Position numbers and translations under genes: made by a program
The notes under the pieces: model-generated
Databases searched by the model: none
The model's input: only the letters and a program-made list of their open reading frames with translations
Told to the model about the DNA's origin: nothing
DNA from: Aliidiomarina sedimenti
GTDB lineage: Bacteria; Pseudomonadota; Gammaproteobacteria; Enterobacterales; Alteromonadaceae
Direction: 5' to 3'
Length of the DNA stretch: 64,000 nucleotides
Assembly (NCBI RefSeq): GCF_003986955.1
Contig: NZ_PIPN01000001.1
Location: 558,001 to 622,000, forward strand
Part shown: positions 7,602-16,415 of the stretch, piece by piece
Layout: each line of letters starts with the position of its first letter
Numbering within the stretch: the first letter of the stretch is position 1

Positions 7602-10106
7602 TTACTTCAGGTTGCTTTCAAACAGCTTATGAATTCGCCGGTATTGGTTCAGCCAGCTACTTGGCTGTACAAAGCCATGCGGCTCAACCGGGAAAATAGC
7701 CGTTTCAAAGTTTTCCTTTTCCAGCTCAATCAAACGTTGCACAAGGCGTACCGAGTCCTGGAAGAAAACATTGTCGTCAACCATCGGCGCGTTAATCAGC
7801 ATCGGCGTATTCTCATACTGTTCGGCAAAGTAAATCGGCGAACTACGACGGTACGCAATCATGTCGTCCTGCGGTAGGTTAAGAATATTGGACGTGTAAC
7901 CCGTATTGTAGTGAGCCCAGTCCGTTACCGGACGCAATGCAGCCCCAGCCTGAAACAGATCAGGTTCTTTAAACAGCGACATGAACGTCAGGAAGCCACC
8001 GTACGAACCACCATAGGTTCCCACACGCGACGTATCCACGTTGACCTGATCACCCATCCAGCTCACTACATCGACCAAATCTTCAACTTCCGGGGTCCCC
8101 ATCTGACGGTAAACCGCCGTCCGCCAGTCACGGCCATAGCCTTTCGAGCCACGGAAATCTAAATCCAGTACCACATAACCTTGCTGGGTCAGCATGTTAT
8201 GGAACATGAATTCGCGACTGTAGTTTGACCAGCCCGAATGCGCATTCTGCAGGTAACCCGCACCGTGAATAAAGACCACTGCCGGGTACCCTTCAGCCTG
8301 GTTTGGATCGAAATCATCTGGCAAATACACCCGCGAGTAAATCGGCTCGTCCACGTGACTGGATGGCACAGCAACGATGTCACCCTTCTTCCACGGGATC
8401 GAATTAAATTCATCGCTGACCGTGTGAGTCAGACGCTCAGCGTTCGACGCACCCAGCTCCTGCAGATACAGCTCATGGGGCTGCACCGCAGTGGAATGCG
8501 TTATCAACAACTGGCTTTCGTCCGGGCTCAGGGCGAAGGTATTAATACCGCCCAGGTCGGTTAACTGCTCGATGTCACCGCTGCTGATAGCAACCCGATA
8601 AACTTCATACACCCCAGGGTGTGGCTGGTTCGCCGTGTAGTAGAGGTAGTCACCATCCTGACCGGACACCACATTATTAACTACATACTGACCCTGAGTT
8701 AACTGACGGCTGCGACCACTGTCCAGGTTACGCACATAGAGGTGGCCATAGCCGTCCTCTTCCGAGCCATACCACAACGCGTTTTGTCCCGGTACCCAGT
8801 CGAAATCATTGTAGTCACGGTTGATCCAGGCCTCATCATGCAAACGGTGCTGGCTTACCAGACGCGCATCGTCAAAGTTTACGGTCGCAATCCAGCGGTC
8901 TTTGTTGTCCCAGGCGCGCAGCATAACCGCCACCTGACTGCCATCATGGTTCCAGTTTATATTACCCTGTGGTGCAGACCAGGCAGCCATCAGGTTAATC
9001 GCCCGCGGCTTGCGCTCGCTGCGGTAAGTCTCACCGCGTGCCGCATAATTCTCTTCACGCACCGACGCCAGTACATCCTCATCAAAGCCCGGCAGGCTAT
9101 CAAAGCCTAACGCCTGTTTTTCACCGGAATCCAGGTCGAGCACATACATTTGGTGCTCAACCGGCTTAGCATCAGCCACCCGACGACGCACATCCTGGTT
9201 CTCAATACGCCCAGTTTCAGTGACGTATCGCGGCATCAGATCGCCGTCCGCACGCCAGCTTTGTGGTTCCGTAATCACCACAATCGCCTTATCACCAGCC
9301 GGCGACAGGCTCAGGTCAACCAGCTCCATGCCCTCACCCATGTAAAATGGCTGTGGTGCCAACGTTGAATTCTGTGCAGCCAGCTGTTGTTGATGTTCAA
9401 AACGCTCCGTCCGTTGACGGCGCTGGATCTGGTTGTACTCCATCAGATCGATTTCTTCTTCGGCAATCAAATCCGCAGGCTCCTGAGTGGCCTCAGGTTC
9501 GTCACTAAACGCCAGCGTCAACAAAGTTTGGCGGCGTCCACTGGCTGGTTCAATCGCAACCAACCGATTCTCAACGCGATAGCTTAAACGACCATCATGC
9601 AAAAATTGCAGCGCCGTTTTGCTTTGTGCGTCACCCGTCAGCTGACTTAGCTCACCGCTGCGCAGGTCGCGCACAAATATATTATTTTCAAATACATAGG
9701 CATGCATACTCTGGTCGTCATTCACCACCGCATCACGGTGCGCATAGCCGTGTAATTGCGCCAGCGCCACCCGCTCACCGTTGCCATCCGCAGTCAGGTC
9801 GCGAACATAGAGGTCGCGCATCGGCGAACCCTGACGTTTACGCTCAAACAAAATCTGCGAGCCATCATAGGACCAGTAAGCAGACTCAGGTGAACGTGCC
9901 ACCCAGTCCTGATCAGCCATAATACGCTCCAGAGTCAGCGTGCTCGTTTCGTTGCGCGGTCCCGTTTGCTGTGCCTGCGCCTGATATTCAGTGGCCGCTC
10001 GTTCCGTCGGCTGAGCTGAACTTTGATCCGTGCTGGCACAGGAAACAGTCATCAGGGTCGCCGCGACCGCAATGGCTAATTTTGTTTTTAAATGAGTTAC
10101 TTGCAT
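7602..10106 (-). CDS. Exported S9 family prolyl oligopeptidase / dipeptidyl peptidase IV-like
   Basis: Large secreted serine peptidase, 834 residues. A signal sequence with possible lipobox (TVSCAS) is followed by a beta-propeller region with repeated WSYDGSQ/WNHDGSQ/LSPDESQ blades, then a C-terminal alpha/beta hydrolase. The nucleophile elbow is GTYGGSYGGF (GxSxGG), the Asp is in APMVDDNVFF and the His in VEPHGF. It probably removes dipeptides or cleaves after proline in peptides outside the cytoplasm. The start at 10106 gives a normal signal peptide; GGAAGG lies about 12 bases ahead. Single gene between two terminators. Confidence 0.9.
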   Translation of the reverse strand: MQVTHLKTKLAIAVAATLMTVSCASTDQSSAQPTERAATEYQAQAQQTGPRNETSTLTLERIMADQDWVARSPESAYWSYDGSQILFERKRQGSPMRDLYVRDLTADGNGERVALAQLHGYAHRDAVVNDDQSMHAYVFENNIFVRDLRSGELSQLTGDAQSKTALQFLHDGRLSYRVENRLVAIEPASGRRQTLLTLAFSDEPEATQEPADLIAEEEIDLMEYNQIQRRQRTERFEHQQQLAAQNSTLAPQPFYMGEGMELVDLSLSPAGDKAIVVITEPQSWRADGDLMPRYVTETGRIENQDVRRRVADAKPVEHQMYVLDLDSGEKQALGFDSLPGFDEDVLASVREENYAARGETYRSERKPRAINLMAAWSAPQGNINWNHDGSQVAVMLRAWDNKDRWIATVNFDDARLVSQHRLHDEAWINRDYNDFDWVPGQNALWYGSEEDGYGHLYVRNLDSGRSRQLTQGQYVVNNVVSGQDGDYLYYTANQPHPGVYEVYRVAISSGDIEQLTDLGGINTFALSPDESQLLITHSTAVQPHELYLQELGASNAERLTHTVSDEFNSIPWKKGDIVAVPSSHVDEPIYSRVYLPDDFDPNQAEGYPAVVFIHGAGYLQNAHSGWSNYSREFMFHNMLTQQGYVVLDLDFRGSKGYGRDWRTAVYRQMGTPEVEDLVDVVSWMGDQVNVDTSRVGTYGGSYGGFLTFMSLFKEPDLFQAGAALRPVTDWAHYNTGYTSNILNLPQDDMIAYRRSSPIYFAEQYENTPMLINAPMVDDNVFFQDSVRLVQRLIELEKENFETAIFPVEPHGFVQPSSWLNQYRRIHKLFESNLK

Positions 10107-10143
10107 GGATTGCTTGATCCTTCCAGTTAGTCGTGAGCCTATT

Positions 10144-10174
10144 AAAACAAAAGCGCCCGCCAATGGCGAGCGCT
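10144..10174 (-). terminator. Intrinsic terminator after maiA
   Basis: On the minus strand a ten-pair stem with one mismatch (AGCGCTCGCC / GGCGGGCGCT, loop ATT) is followed by TTTTGTTTT. It closes the tyrosine-degradation genes 28 bases after the maiA stop and before the S9 peptidase gene. Confidence 0.85.
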
Positions 10175-10201
10175 GCTGCGTTGAGTCGCAGGTTAGGCTG
10201 G

Positions 10202-10840
10202 TTAAAGCACAGCGTCGGGCTGTTGATCAGGCTGCGCTTTCTGAAATGCGTCAATCTGCTGCAAGTTTTCATAAACCTGCAACAGCCGTGGATACGGCGA
10301 CAAATCAATCTTAAATCGCAGTGCGTTGTACACCTGCGGCACCAGACACACATCTGCCAGGCTCACTTCATCACCCACGCAACATGCACCCGCATGTTTC
10401 TCCAGACGCTTTTCAAATGCCGCAAACGCCGACGACACCCAATGCTCGATCCAGGCCTGACGGCCCTCATCACCGGCATTCAACGTGCCACTAACATACT
10501 GCAGTACCCGTAAATTGGTAATCGGCTGCAAATCACACGCCATATCCAACGCCAGCATGCGCACAATCGCCGCCTCTTTCGGGTCCTCCGGCACCAGCAA
10601 CGGCCCCGCCTTGCTGTCCAGATACTCAATAATCGCCAGCGACTGATTAAGCTCCAGCTCACCATCAACCAGCGTCGGCACCAGCTTAGCCGGATTCAGC
10701 TTCGCATAGTCGGCACTTTTCTGCTCGCCGCCATCTTTAACCAGATGCACCGGCTTGTAGTCAAACGCCAACTGCTTCAGGTGCAACGCAATCCGCACCC
10801 GATAACTAGCCGACGAACGCCAATACCCATAAAGTTCCAT
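10202..10840 (-). CDS. maiA: Maleylacetoacetate isomerase (zeta-class glutathione S-transferase)
   Basis: Glutathione-dependent cis-trans isomerase converting maleylacetoacetate to fumarylacetoacetate in tyrosine/homogentisate breakdown. 212 residues with a thioredoxin-like N-terminal domain and a helical C-terminal domain. The zeta-class active-site motif appears as SSASYRVRIAL at residues 9-19; the Cys of the SSCS form seen in eukaryotic enzymes is Ala while the Ser residues stay. QSLAIIEYLD marks glutathione binding. AGGAGG precedes the ATG. Same strand as hppD-hmgA-fahA but separated from fahA by 427 bases holding two palindromic elements. Confidence 0.93.
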   Translation of the reverse strand: MELYGYWRSSASYRVRIALHLKQLAFDYKPVHLVKDGGEQKSADYAKLNPAKLVPTLVDGELELNQSLAIIEYLDSKAGPLLVPEDPKEAAIVRMLALDMACDLQPITNLRVLQYVSGTLNAGDEGRQAWIEHWVSSAFAAFEKRLEKHAGACCVGDEVSLADVCLVPQVYNALRFKIDLSPYPRLLQVYENLQQIDAFQKAQPDQQPDAVL

Positions 10841-10883
10841 AAAACCTCCTAGTTGCGCACTCGGCGCGAACGGGCGTCGCAGT

Positions 10884-11040
10884 TGGACATTGAGGAAAAG
10901 GCTGGCTTCCGTGGGCGCCGGCAGACTCGTTGCTGGGGACGCCGTAAATACATCCCTGTAGGCTCGGCTCGCGCATCCATGCGCTCAACGCCCCAACAAC
11001 GAGTCCTGCCGTCTCCCACACGCCAGCCTGTCACTGTCCT
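10884..11040. repeat. Long imperfect palindrome, unit A
   Basis: Outer arms 10884-10938 and 10991-11040 are largely complementary (GGCAG(A)CTCGTTG.TGGGG against CCCCAACAACGAGTCCTGCC, and GGCTGGC against GCCAGCC). Between them lies a 30-base core (10935-10964, starting GGGGACGCCGT and containing ATACATCCCTGTAGG) and a small hairpin GCGCAT-CC-ATGCGC (10971-10984). The region has no credible gene. Unit B carries the same core in reverse orientation. Confidence 0.8.
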
Positions 11041-11106
11041 GTTTATCTTGCCCGAACTTGTCAACAATCCACGCAAGCGCTCTCAAGGCTGATCGCGATG
11101 CTTGCA

Positions 11107-11252
11107 GCATGCAGGATTGGCGCGTGGCGGATGGCATGTTTCCCTGGCGGGGTGTCGGCAGCATGGATGCTGCCGTCAAGCCTACAGGGATGTATTCACG
11201 GCGTCCCCTCCAGGGAATATGCCAGCCGCCACAGAAGCCAATCCCTGCATGC
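11107..11252. repeat. Long imperfect palindrome, unit B
   Basis: Arms 11107-11152 and 11204-11252 pair as GCATGCAGG.ATTGGC...GTGGCGG.TGGCAT.TT.CCCTGG and its complement. The core at 11179-11208 is the reverse complement of the unit A core with one difference in 30. A small hairpin GGCAGCAT-GG-ATGCTGCC sits at 11157-11174. Arm and inner-stem sequences differ from unit A, yet pairing is kept, which points to selection or propagation of the structure. It begins 16 bases downstream of the fahA stop on the transcribed strand. Confidence 0.8.
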
Positions 11253-11267
11253 TCCCCCGATGCGCGG

Positions 11268-12290
11268 TTATTCAGGCCCGTCGTAGCGGACGACTTTTTG
11301 TTCGATGGAGCCGAAGATGCTTTGGCCGCTGGCGTCGAGCATTTCCATGTGAATGGTGTCGCCGTATTTCATGAAGCCTGTGGCTGGTTTGCCATCGCGG
11401 ATGGTTTCAATCATGCGCACTTCGGCAATGCAGCTGTAGCCGACGCCGCCTTCTGAAATGGCGCTGCCATGATCGGTGCCCTGCTTGTTAGATACAGTGC
11501 CTGAACCGATGATTGAACCGGCCGCTAATGGGCGACTTTTCGCTGCGTGTTCTACCAGGCGCGAAAAGTTAAAGGTCATATCAACGCCGGCGTTCGGTTC
11601 ACCGAACAATTCACCGTTGTAGGTTGAACGCAGTGGCAAGTGCAGTTTGCTCTCTTTCCATGCATCCGCTAACTCATCCGGGGTTACCGCGACCGGTGAA
11701 AATGCTGACGAGGGTTTGGACTGGAAGAAGCCAAAGCCTTTTGCCAGTTCGCCTGGGATCAGGCCACGCAGCGAGACGTCGTTCACCAGCATCACCAAGC
11801 GAATGTATTTCTCGGCGTTGTCGGCTTTAACCGCCATTGGTACGTCACCGGTAACAATTGCGATTTCGCCTTCAAAATCGATGCCCCACTCATCCGATGG
11901 CATCTCGATATTATCACGCGGGCCTAAAAACGAGTCAGAACCGCCCTGATACATAAGCGGGTCTTCCCAGAAGCTTTCTGGCATTTCTGCATTACGTGCC
12001 CGACGCACCAGTTCCACATGGTTTACATACGCACTGCCGTCGGCCCATTGGTAGGCGCGTGGCAACGGTGACTCACACTCGTCCTGATGAAAGGCGATGT
12101 CGTCACTGAATTTGCCGTTGTTCAGCGCCATGTAGCTTTCACGCAGTTTTTGTTCAACGTCATCCCAGTGATCCAGCGCGTACTGCATCGTCGGTGCGAT
12201 TTCCGGCACCATCACCGCCCGTTTCAGATCTTTACTGACAACGACCAGTTGACCATCGCGACTGCCATTTCTATAGGTTGCTAACTTCAT
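11268..12290 (-). CDS. fahA: Fumarylacetoacetate hydrolase
   Basis: Last step of homogentisate degradation: splits fumarylacetoacetate into fumarate and acetoacetate. 340 residues. The metal-binding and catalytic core is visible in the DFEGEIAIVTGDVP segment and the VNDVSLRG and GSGTVSNKQGTDHGSA segments typical of the FAH family. Overall length matches the short bacterial form paired with the 377-residue HmgA. Starts three bases after hmgA on the same strand, so it is clearly part of the hppD-hmgA-fahA operon. Confidence 0.93.
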   Translation of the reverse strand: MKLATYRNGSRDGQLVVVSKDLKRAVMVPEIAPTMQYALDHWDDVEQKLRESYMALNNGKFSDDIAFHQDECESPLPRAYQWADGSAYVNHVELVRRARNAEMPESFWEDPLMYQGGSDSFLGPRDNIEMPSDEWGIDFEGEIAIVTGDVPMAVKADNAEKYIRLVMLVNDVSLRGLIPGELAKGFGFFQSKPSSAFSPVAVTPDELADAWKESKLHLPLRSTYNGELFGEPNAGVDMTFNFSRLVEHAAKSRPLAAGSIIGSGTVSNKQGTDHGSAISEGGVGYSCIAEVRMIETIRDGKPATGFMKYGDTIHMEMLDASGQSIFGSIEQKVVRYDGPE

Positions 12291-12293
12291 AAA

Positions 12294-13427
12294 CTATTTT
12301 TTCTCCTGCCAGCTGTACACATAGTCTGGATTCTCCACCCCATCAGCGGCCTGGCCGGCTGACAATGAATCACGGGTGTCCAGCATTACAGCGACTTCGT
12401 CAGTGAATTTTTTCTTGTGCTCACGCCCTGCCTGAAAGGCTTTCGGGTGTGGGCCATGGGTAAAGCCCGCTGGGTGAAAGGTTACCATACCGCGATCAAT
12501 ATTATCGCGGCTGAAGAAATCCCCAGCGTGATAGAACAAGACTTCATCATAGTCGTCATTGTTGTGATAGAAAGGTACTTTGAGCGCGCCGGGGTCGCTT
12601 TCGATCGGCCGCGGTACAAAGGTACAGACCACAAAACGGTCGGCGACAAAGGTGGTATGCGCCGATGGTGGTAAATGATAGCGATGGCTCATCAGCGGCC
12701 GGATATCACGCCAGTTAACACGCACCGGCGCTAAATCACCATGCCAGCCAACGGCATCCAGTGGGTTGTAGGGGAAGGTCACGACGGACACTTCACCATG
12801 GCGTTTCACTTCCACCTGCCATTCGTCTTCGCTGTACTGTGCTTTAAAAGCCTCGTTGATTTCCGGTACATCCAGTACCGCCGGATCAAAGATCGCATGG
12901 TTACCGACTAAGCCTTTATCGGGCAGCTGATAGGCACTGTTGGTGGCCTCAATCATCAGAATCCGCATTTGTTCATTCGGCACCAGACGCCAGTTGGTAG
13001 ACCGTGGAATGACCACGTAATCCCCATCGCGCAGACTCATGTGGCCATAGTCACAAAATAGTTCAGCACTGCCGTCATGAATAAACAACAGATCATCACC
13101 GTCGGCATTACGCGCGAGCTTTTTCATCGGCTCGCTGATATCCCACAGGCGGAACTTACAATGCGCATTGTGCAGCAAGGTTGGCACCGCCCAGGGTGAC
13201 GCCGGGTTGATGTCTTTGAGCTGGTTAAAGTCAAACAGGCGCGGACGCAACGGGCCTTGCCAGTCGCTCCACCCGGTTGGTGCATGTTGGTGATGAAAGT
13301 GGGTGGCGGGACCGAAGAAGCCACTACGGCCCGCTTCCCGCTCATATATCGCTTCCTCAGGGAAGTCTGCATGCGCCTGGCGCGATGCAGTCCCCTGTTT
13401 TTGAGGAAATGAAATCCACTTACGCAT
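12294..13427 (-). CDS. hmgA: Homogentisate 1,2-dioxygenase
   Basis: Non-haem Fe(II) cupin enzyme that opens the ring of homogentisate to maleylacetoacetate. 377 residues, the shorter bacterial form. The iron-site region is recognisable: YHNNDDYDEVLFYHAGDFF followed by HPAGFTHGPHP, giving the His, Glu and His ligands by family comparison. The start codon lies inside the last codons of hppD (8-base overlap), implying translational coupling. Middle gene of hppD-hmgA-fahA. Confidence 0.92.
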   Translation of the reverse strand: MRKWISFPQKQGTASRQAHADFPEEAIYEREAGRSGFFGPATHFHHQHAPTGWSDWQGPLRPRLFDFNQLKDINPASPWAVPTLLHNAHCKFRLWDISEPMKKLARNADGDDLLFIHDGSAELFCDYGHMSLRDGDYVVIPRSTNWRLVPNEQMRILMIEATNSAYQLPDKGLVGNHAIFDPAVLDVPEINEAFKAQYSEDEWQVEVKRHGEVSVVTFPYNPLDAVGWHGDLAPVRVNWRDIRPLMSHRYHLPPSAHTTFVADRFVVCTFVPRPIESDPGALKVPFYHNNDDYDEVLFYHAGDFFSRDNIDRGMVTFHPAGFTHGPHPKAFQAGREHKKKFTDEVAVMLDTRDSLSAGQAADGVENPDYVYSWQEKK

Positions 13428-14499
13428 CGCTTAACACTCCACGACGGATTTGATCTTCTTCAATCGATTCAAACAGTGCTTTGAAGTTACCTTCACCAAA
13501 GCCTTCGTTGCCTTTACGCTGGATGATTTCAAAGAACACCGGACCAATCACCGTCTTAGTAAAGATCTGTAACAGGATACCGTCTTTCATTGGCGCGCCA
13601 TCGATCAGGATACGCAGATCACGCAAGTCATCGAGGTTTTCGCTATGGCCTTCTACGCGCTCGTTGACTTTGTCATAGTACGTATCTGGCGTGCTCATGA
13701 ATTCCATGCCCTTGTCACGCAGGCTGCGCACCGTGTTATAGATATCGTCTGTGCTCAGAGCGATATGCTGAATGCCTTCGCCTTTGTATTCGCGCAGGTA
13801 TTCTTCAATCTGTGATTTATCGTCATGTGATTCGTTGATTGGGATGCGGATCTTACCGCACGGCGAGGTCATGGCGCGGCTCAGCAAGCCAGTCAGCTTA
13901 CCTTCGATATCAAAGTAACGCACTTCACGGAAGTTACCGATACGCTCGTAGAAACCAGCCCATACGTCCATGTTGCCACGGAACACGTTGTGGGTCAGGT
14001 GATCGACGTAGTCCATACCGGCACTGTTTTTGTCCATTTCAGCTTCCCAGTTGTCATAGAACTGGAAGTCGACGTCATAAATGCTTTTGCCGTCTTTATA
14101 ACGGTCAACAAAATACAGTGCACTTTCGCCGATGCCATAGACTGCCGGAATATTCAGCTCCATTGCGCCGACATCCGGGCGGAACTCTTTCGCCCCATTG
14201 GCCAGTGCATGCTTCATCGCAACGTTGGCGTCAGCAACGCGGAATGCCATACCACAGACACTTGGTCCGTGTTCGCGGGCGAATTCTTCGGCCTGTGATG
14301 ACGGTTGTGCATTAACGATAAAGTTGACGTCATTTTGCTTGTACAGCCAGACATCTTTACGACGGTGCTTGGCGACCTCGGTAAAGCCGAACAAGGTGAA
14401 CAGCTCTTTTAAATCGTTAATGCCCTTAGGATCAGCTGCGGTGTATTCAACGAATTCAAATCCGTCAGTGCCTAATGGATTAATAGTCTTGTCGCTCAT
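13420..14499 (-). CDS. hppD: 4-hydroxyphenylpyruvate dioxygenase
   Basis: Fe(II) enzyme of the vicinal-oxygen-chelate fold converting 4-hydroxyphenylpyruvate to homogentisate. 359 residues with two glyoxalase-like halves; conserved stretches include DHLTHNV (first His ligand region), EGIQHIAL (second His ligand region) and FFEIIQRKGNEGFGEGNFKAL near the C-terminus with the Glu ligand. ATG at 14499 was chosen because AGAGG stands seven bases ahead. First gene of the homogentisate operon; two candidate TyrR boxes lie 150-220 bases upstream. Confidence 0.95.
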   Translation of the reverse strand: MSDKTINPLGTDGFEFVEYTAADPKGINDLKELFTLFGFTEVAKHRRKDVWLYKQNDVNFIVNAQPSSQAEEFAREHGPSVCGMAFRVADANVAMKHALANGAKEFRPDVGAMELNIPAVYGIGESALYFVDRYKDGKSIYDVDFQFYDNWEAEMDKNSAGMDYVDHLTHNVFRGNMDVWAGFYERIGNFREVRYFDIEGKLTGLLSRAMTSPCGKIRIPINESHDDKSQIEEYLREYKGEGIQHIALSTDDIYNTVRSLRDKGMEFMSTPDTYYDKVNERVEGHSENLDDLRDLRILIDGAPMKDGILLQIFTKTVIGPVFFEIIQRKGNEGFGEGNFKALFESIEEDQIRRGVLSDA

Positions 14500-14650
14500 G
14501 GGGAAACCTCTTTGTTGTCGCATATCAGTTGTGCGGACTGGCCTTAGCCAAGCCGTTTTTAATTCGAATAGTCAGCCTAGTTGTATCTTCTGTAGGTAGG
14601 AAGTGCCAGTACTCAGGAGGTACTACCAGACGCGTAAAAAACAGGCTAAC

Positions 14651-14668
14651 TGGATAGATATGTTTACA
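14651..14668. promoter_or_regulatory. Candidate TyrR box 1 upstream of hppD
   Basis: TGGATA-N6-TTTACA compared with the E. coli consensus TGTAAA-N6-TTTACA; the near-invariant G at position 2 and C at position 17 are kept. Three mismatches, so it would be a weak box working with its neighbour. Confidence 0.5.
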
Positions 14669-14699
14669 TACGAGGAGAGTAGCCTGTAATCAGGGGTAG

Positions 14700-14717
14700 T
14701 GTACGGATTAGTTTACA
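14700..14717. promoter_or_regulatory. Candidate TyrR box 2 upstream of hppD, inside an inverted repeat
   Basis: TGTACG-N6-TTTACA keeps the G/C pair of the TyrR consensus with two mismatches. It lies within an exact 11-base inverted repeat, GGGGTAGTGTA (14693-14703) and TACACTACCCC (14714-14724), loop ten bases. The repeat has no T-run on either strand, so an operator is more likely than a terminator, although it also lies 29 bases past the tyrR stop. Confidence 0.6.
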
Positions 14718-14752
14718 CTACCCCTTGAAGGCTGTTCTGAAATCTTTACAGG

Positions 14753-16303
14753 TCAGCTTTTACGTTGTTTGCCAATTCCGTACTCGCGCAGTTTATTAGC
14801 GATGGCGGTATGGCTTAAGCCCAGTTTTCGTGCCAGCTGGCGGGTACTGGGGTAATTCGGATAAAGGCGTCGCAAGAGGCTGGCTTCAAAGGTTTTAACC
14901 GCCTCTTCCAGTGAGGTCTGCTCAAGATCGATATCAATCCCTGAAGCCAGGGGCGGTGCTTCCGGCAACTGAATGTCACTGGCCTCAAGCTGCTCCCCTT
15001 CAAGCATGGATACAGCGCGAAACAGAGTATTCTCCAACTGACGAATATTGCCCGGCCAGCTGTACTGATTAAGCAGGTTACGCGCCCCGCTGCTAAGACC
15101 GACTAAGGGTCTCCCCAGACGCTGACAGGCCTGTTGCAGAAAGTGCCCGGCGAGTAGCAGAATATCACCACGGCGTTCACGCAATGGCGGCAGCATCAGG
15201 TTCAGCACATTCAGACGATAATACAGGTCTTCACGAAAATCACCGGACTCAACACGGTCAATTAAAGCGCCACGCGCTGAGCAAATAACCCGCACGTCGA
15301 CAGTCACTTCAGCTTCTTCGCCAATCCGGCGAAAGGTACCATCCTGTATAAAACGCAACAGTTTTGCCTGCAACTCACGCGACATATCAGCGACCGAATC
15401 GAGCAATACGACACCACCTGCCGCCTGCTCGAAAATACCTTTTTTTCCGTCCGGATGGTTATCAAAAATACTGGCACCGTACCCAAATAGTTCGCTTTCT
15501 GCCACGTTGTCAGGCAAAGCACCACAGTTCACCGCCAAAAAGGGCTTATCGCCACGCCGACTGGCTTTATGGCAGGCCCGAGCGAGGAGTTCTTTACCGA
15601 CCCCGGTTTCACCTTCAATCAATAACGGAACATCCAGACTGGCCATGCGTTCTGCATCTTTGAGCACTTTGCGCATCCCCGTGTGCTGGGTCAGGATCCC
15701 AGCGAAGGCGGCAGCGGTCGGGCTACTCAGTGACGGCACTGCAATTGGTTCAGACTGACAATGAATCACAGCACCAGCAAAAATGGGTTCACCTTCATCA
15801 TCGGTAAGCCAGATCGGGAATAGATTGGCATAGTAGCTGGAGCGACCACATTTAACCTGCGCGTTATCGGCCTCGGTCGGTTTGCGTTCGAGCCAGCGTT
15901 GAATAGAAAAGCCGCCAAGCCAGTCATCCACCAACTCGCCTTTCAACGCGTTCTTATCCGTGGTCAGTAAGGCTGCACCGGCTGCATTGATAACGTCAAT
16001 GTGCCCTTTTGCGTCGACCGAAATAACCGGGTTGGGCAAGGTGCTTAGCAACAGATTGAATTCGTAGTGCTCTCGCTCTGAAGGCATGTACGAGGTGGTT
16101 TTTACGTCTTCGACGTTGGGAATACGGCGGATCTTAGGCATCAATGCCTGGAAATCAGCAAACTCCATCGCTGGAAAATTAAGGAAAATCTTACCGATGG
16201 GGTCGACTTCAATGCCCCGCAAATCGATTTCATTTTCTCGCAAAATGGCAAGGACTTCCTGGCATAAGCCAAGACGGTCCTGGCAGGTAATCTCTAAACG
16301 CAT
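14753..16303 (-). CDS. tyrR: Aromatic amino acid-responsive regulator TyrR
   Basis: DNA-binding regulator of aromatic amino acid genes. 516 residues: N-terminal ACT domain (MRLEITCQDRLGLCQEVL), PAS domain (about 80-190), AAA+ sigma-54-type domain with Walker A GETGVGKE, and a C-terminal helix-turn-helix (TRQLARKLGLSHTAIANKLREYG). The GAFTGA loop is absent, the corresponding stretch reading YGASIFDNHPDGKKGIF, as expected for TyrR, which works with sigma-70. It sits between hppD and phhB-phhA on the same strand. A near-consensus TyrR box 24 bases ahead of the start suggests autoregulation. Confidence 0.95.
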   Translation of the reverse strand: MRLEITCQDRLGLCQEVLAILRENEIDLRGIEVDPIGKIFLNFPAMEFADFQALMPKIRRIPNVEDVKTTSYMPSEREHYEFNLLLSTLPNPVISVDAKGHIDVINAAGAALLTTDKNALKGELVDDWLGGFSIQRWLERKPTEADNAQVKCGRSSYYANLFPIWLTDDEGEPIFAGAVIHCQSEPIAVPSLSSPTAAAFAGILTQHTGMRKVLKDAERMASLDVPLLIEGETGVGKELLARACHKASRRGDKPFLAVNCGALPDNVAESELFGYGASIFDNHPDGKKGIFEQAAGGVVLLDSVADMSRELQAKLLRFIQDGTFRRIGEEAEVTVDVRVICSARGALIDRVESGDFREDLYYRLNVLNLMLPPLRERRGDILLLAGHFLQQACQRLGRPLVGLSSGARNLLNQYSWPGNIRQLENTLFRAVSMLEGEQLEASDIQLPEAPPLASGIDIDLEQTSLEEAVKTFEASLLRRLYPNYPSTRQLARKLGLSHTAIANKLREYGIGKQRKS

Positions 16304-16326
16304 AGGTTCTCAGCGCGGCTAAAAAG

Positions 16327-16344
16327 TGTAAAAAAAATTATACA
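16327..16344. promoter_or_regulatory. Candidate TyrR box upstream of tyrR
   Basis: TGTAAA-N6-TATACA differs from the consensus at one defined position and keeps G2/C17. It lies 24 bases before the tyrR start codon, where a bound repressor would block the gene. The A-rich spacer lowers the specificity of the match a little. Confidence 0.6.
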
Positions 16345-16354
16345 GGGGCAGCAA

Positions 16355-16391
16355 CAAAAAAGCAGCAACTGTCGACCGACAGATTGCTGCT
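16355..16391 (-). terminator. Intrinsic terminator after phhA-phhB
   Basis: On the minus strand AGCAGCAAtCTGTCG is followed by its imperfect complement ending TTGCTGCT and then a run of T. It lies 25 bases past the phhB stop and just ahead of the tyrR promoter region, separating the two transcription units. Confidence 0.88.
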
Positions 16392-16415
16392 TGCGATAAA
16401 TGTAGAAAGGCGGAG

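Noticed and set aside
10806-11456. Several open frames of 60-130 codons on both strands across the fahA-maiA gap
   Set aside because: They follow from the palindromic sequence (open on both strands), have no ribosome sites or recognisable products, and some run antisense into fahA or maiA.
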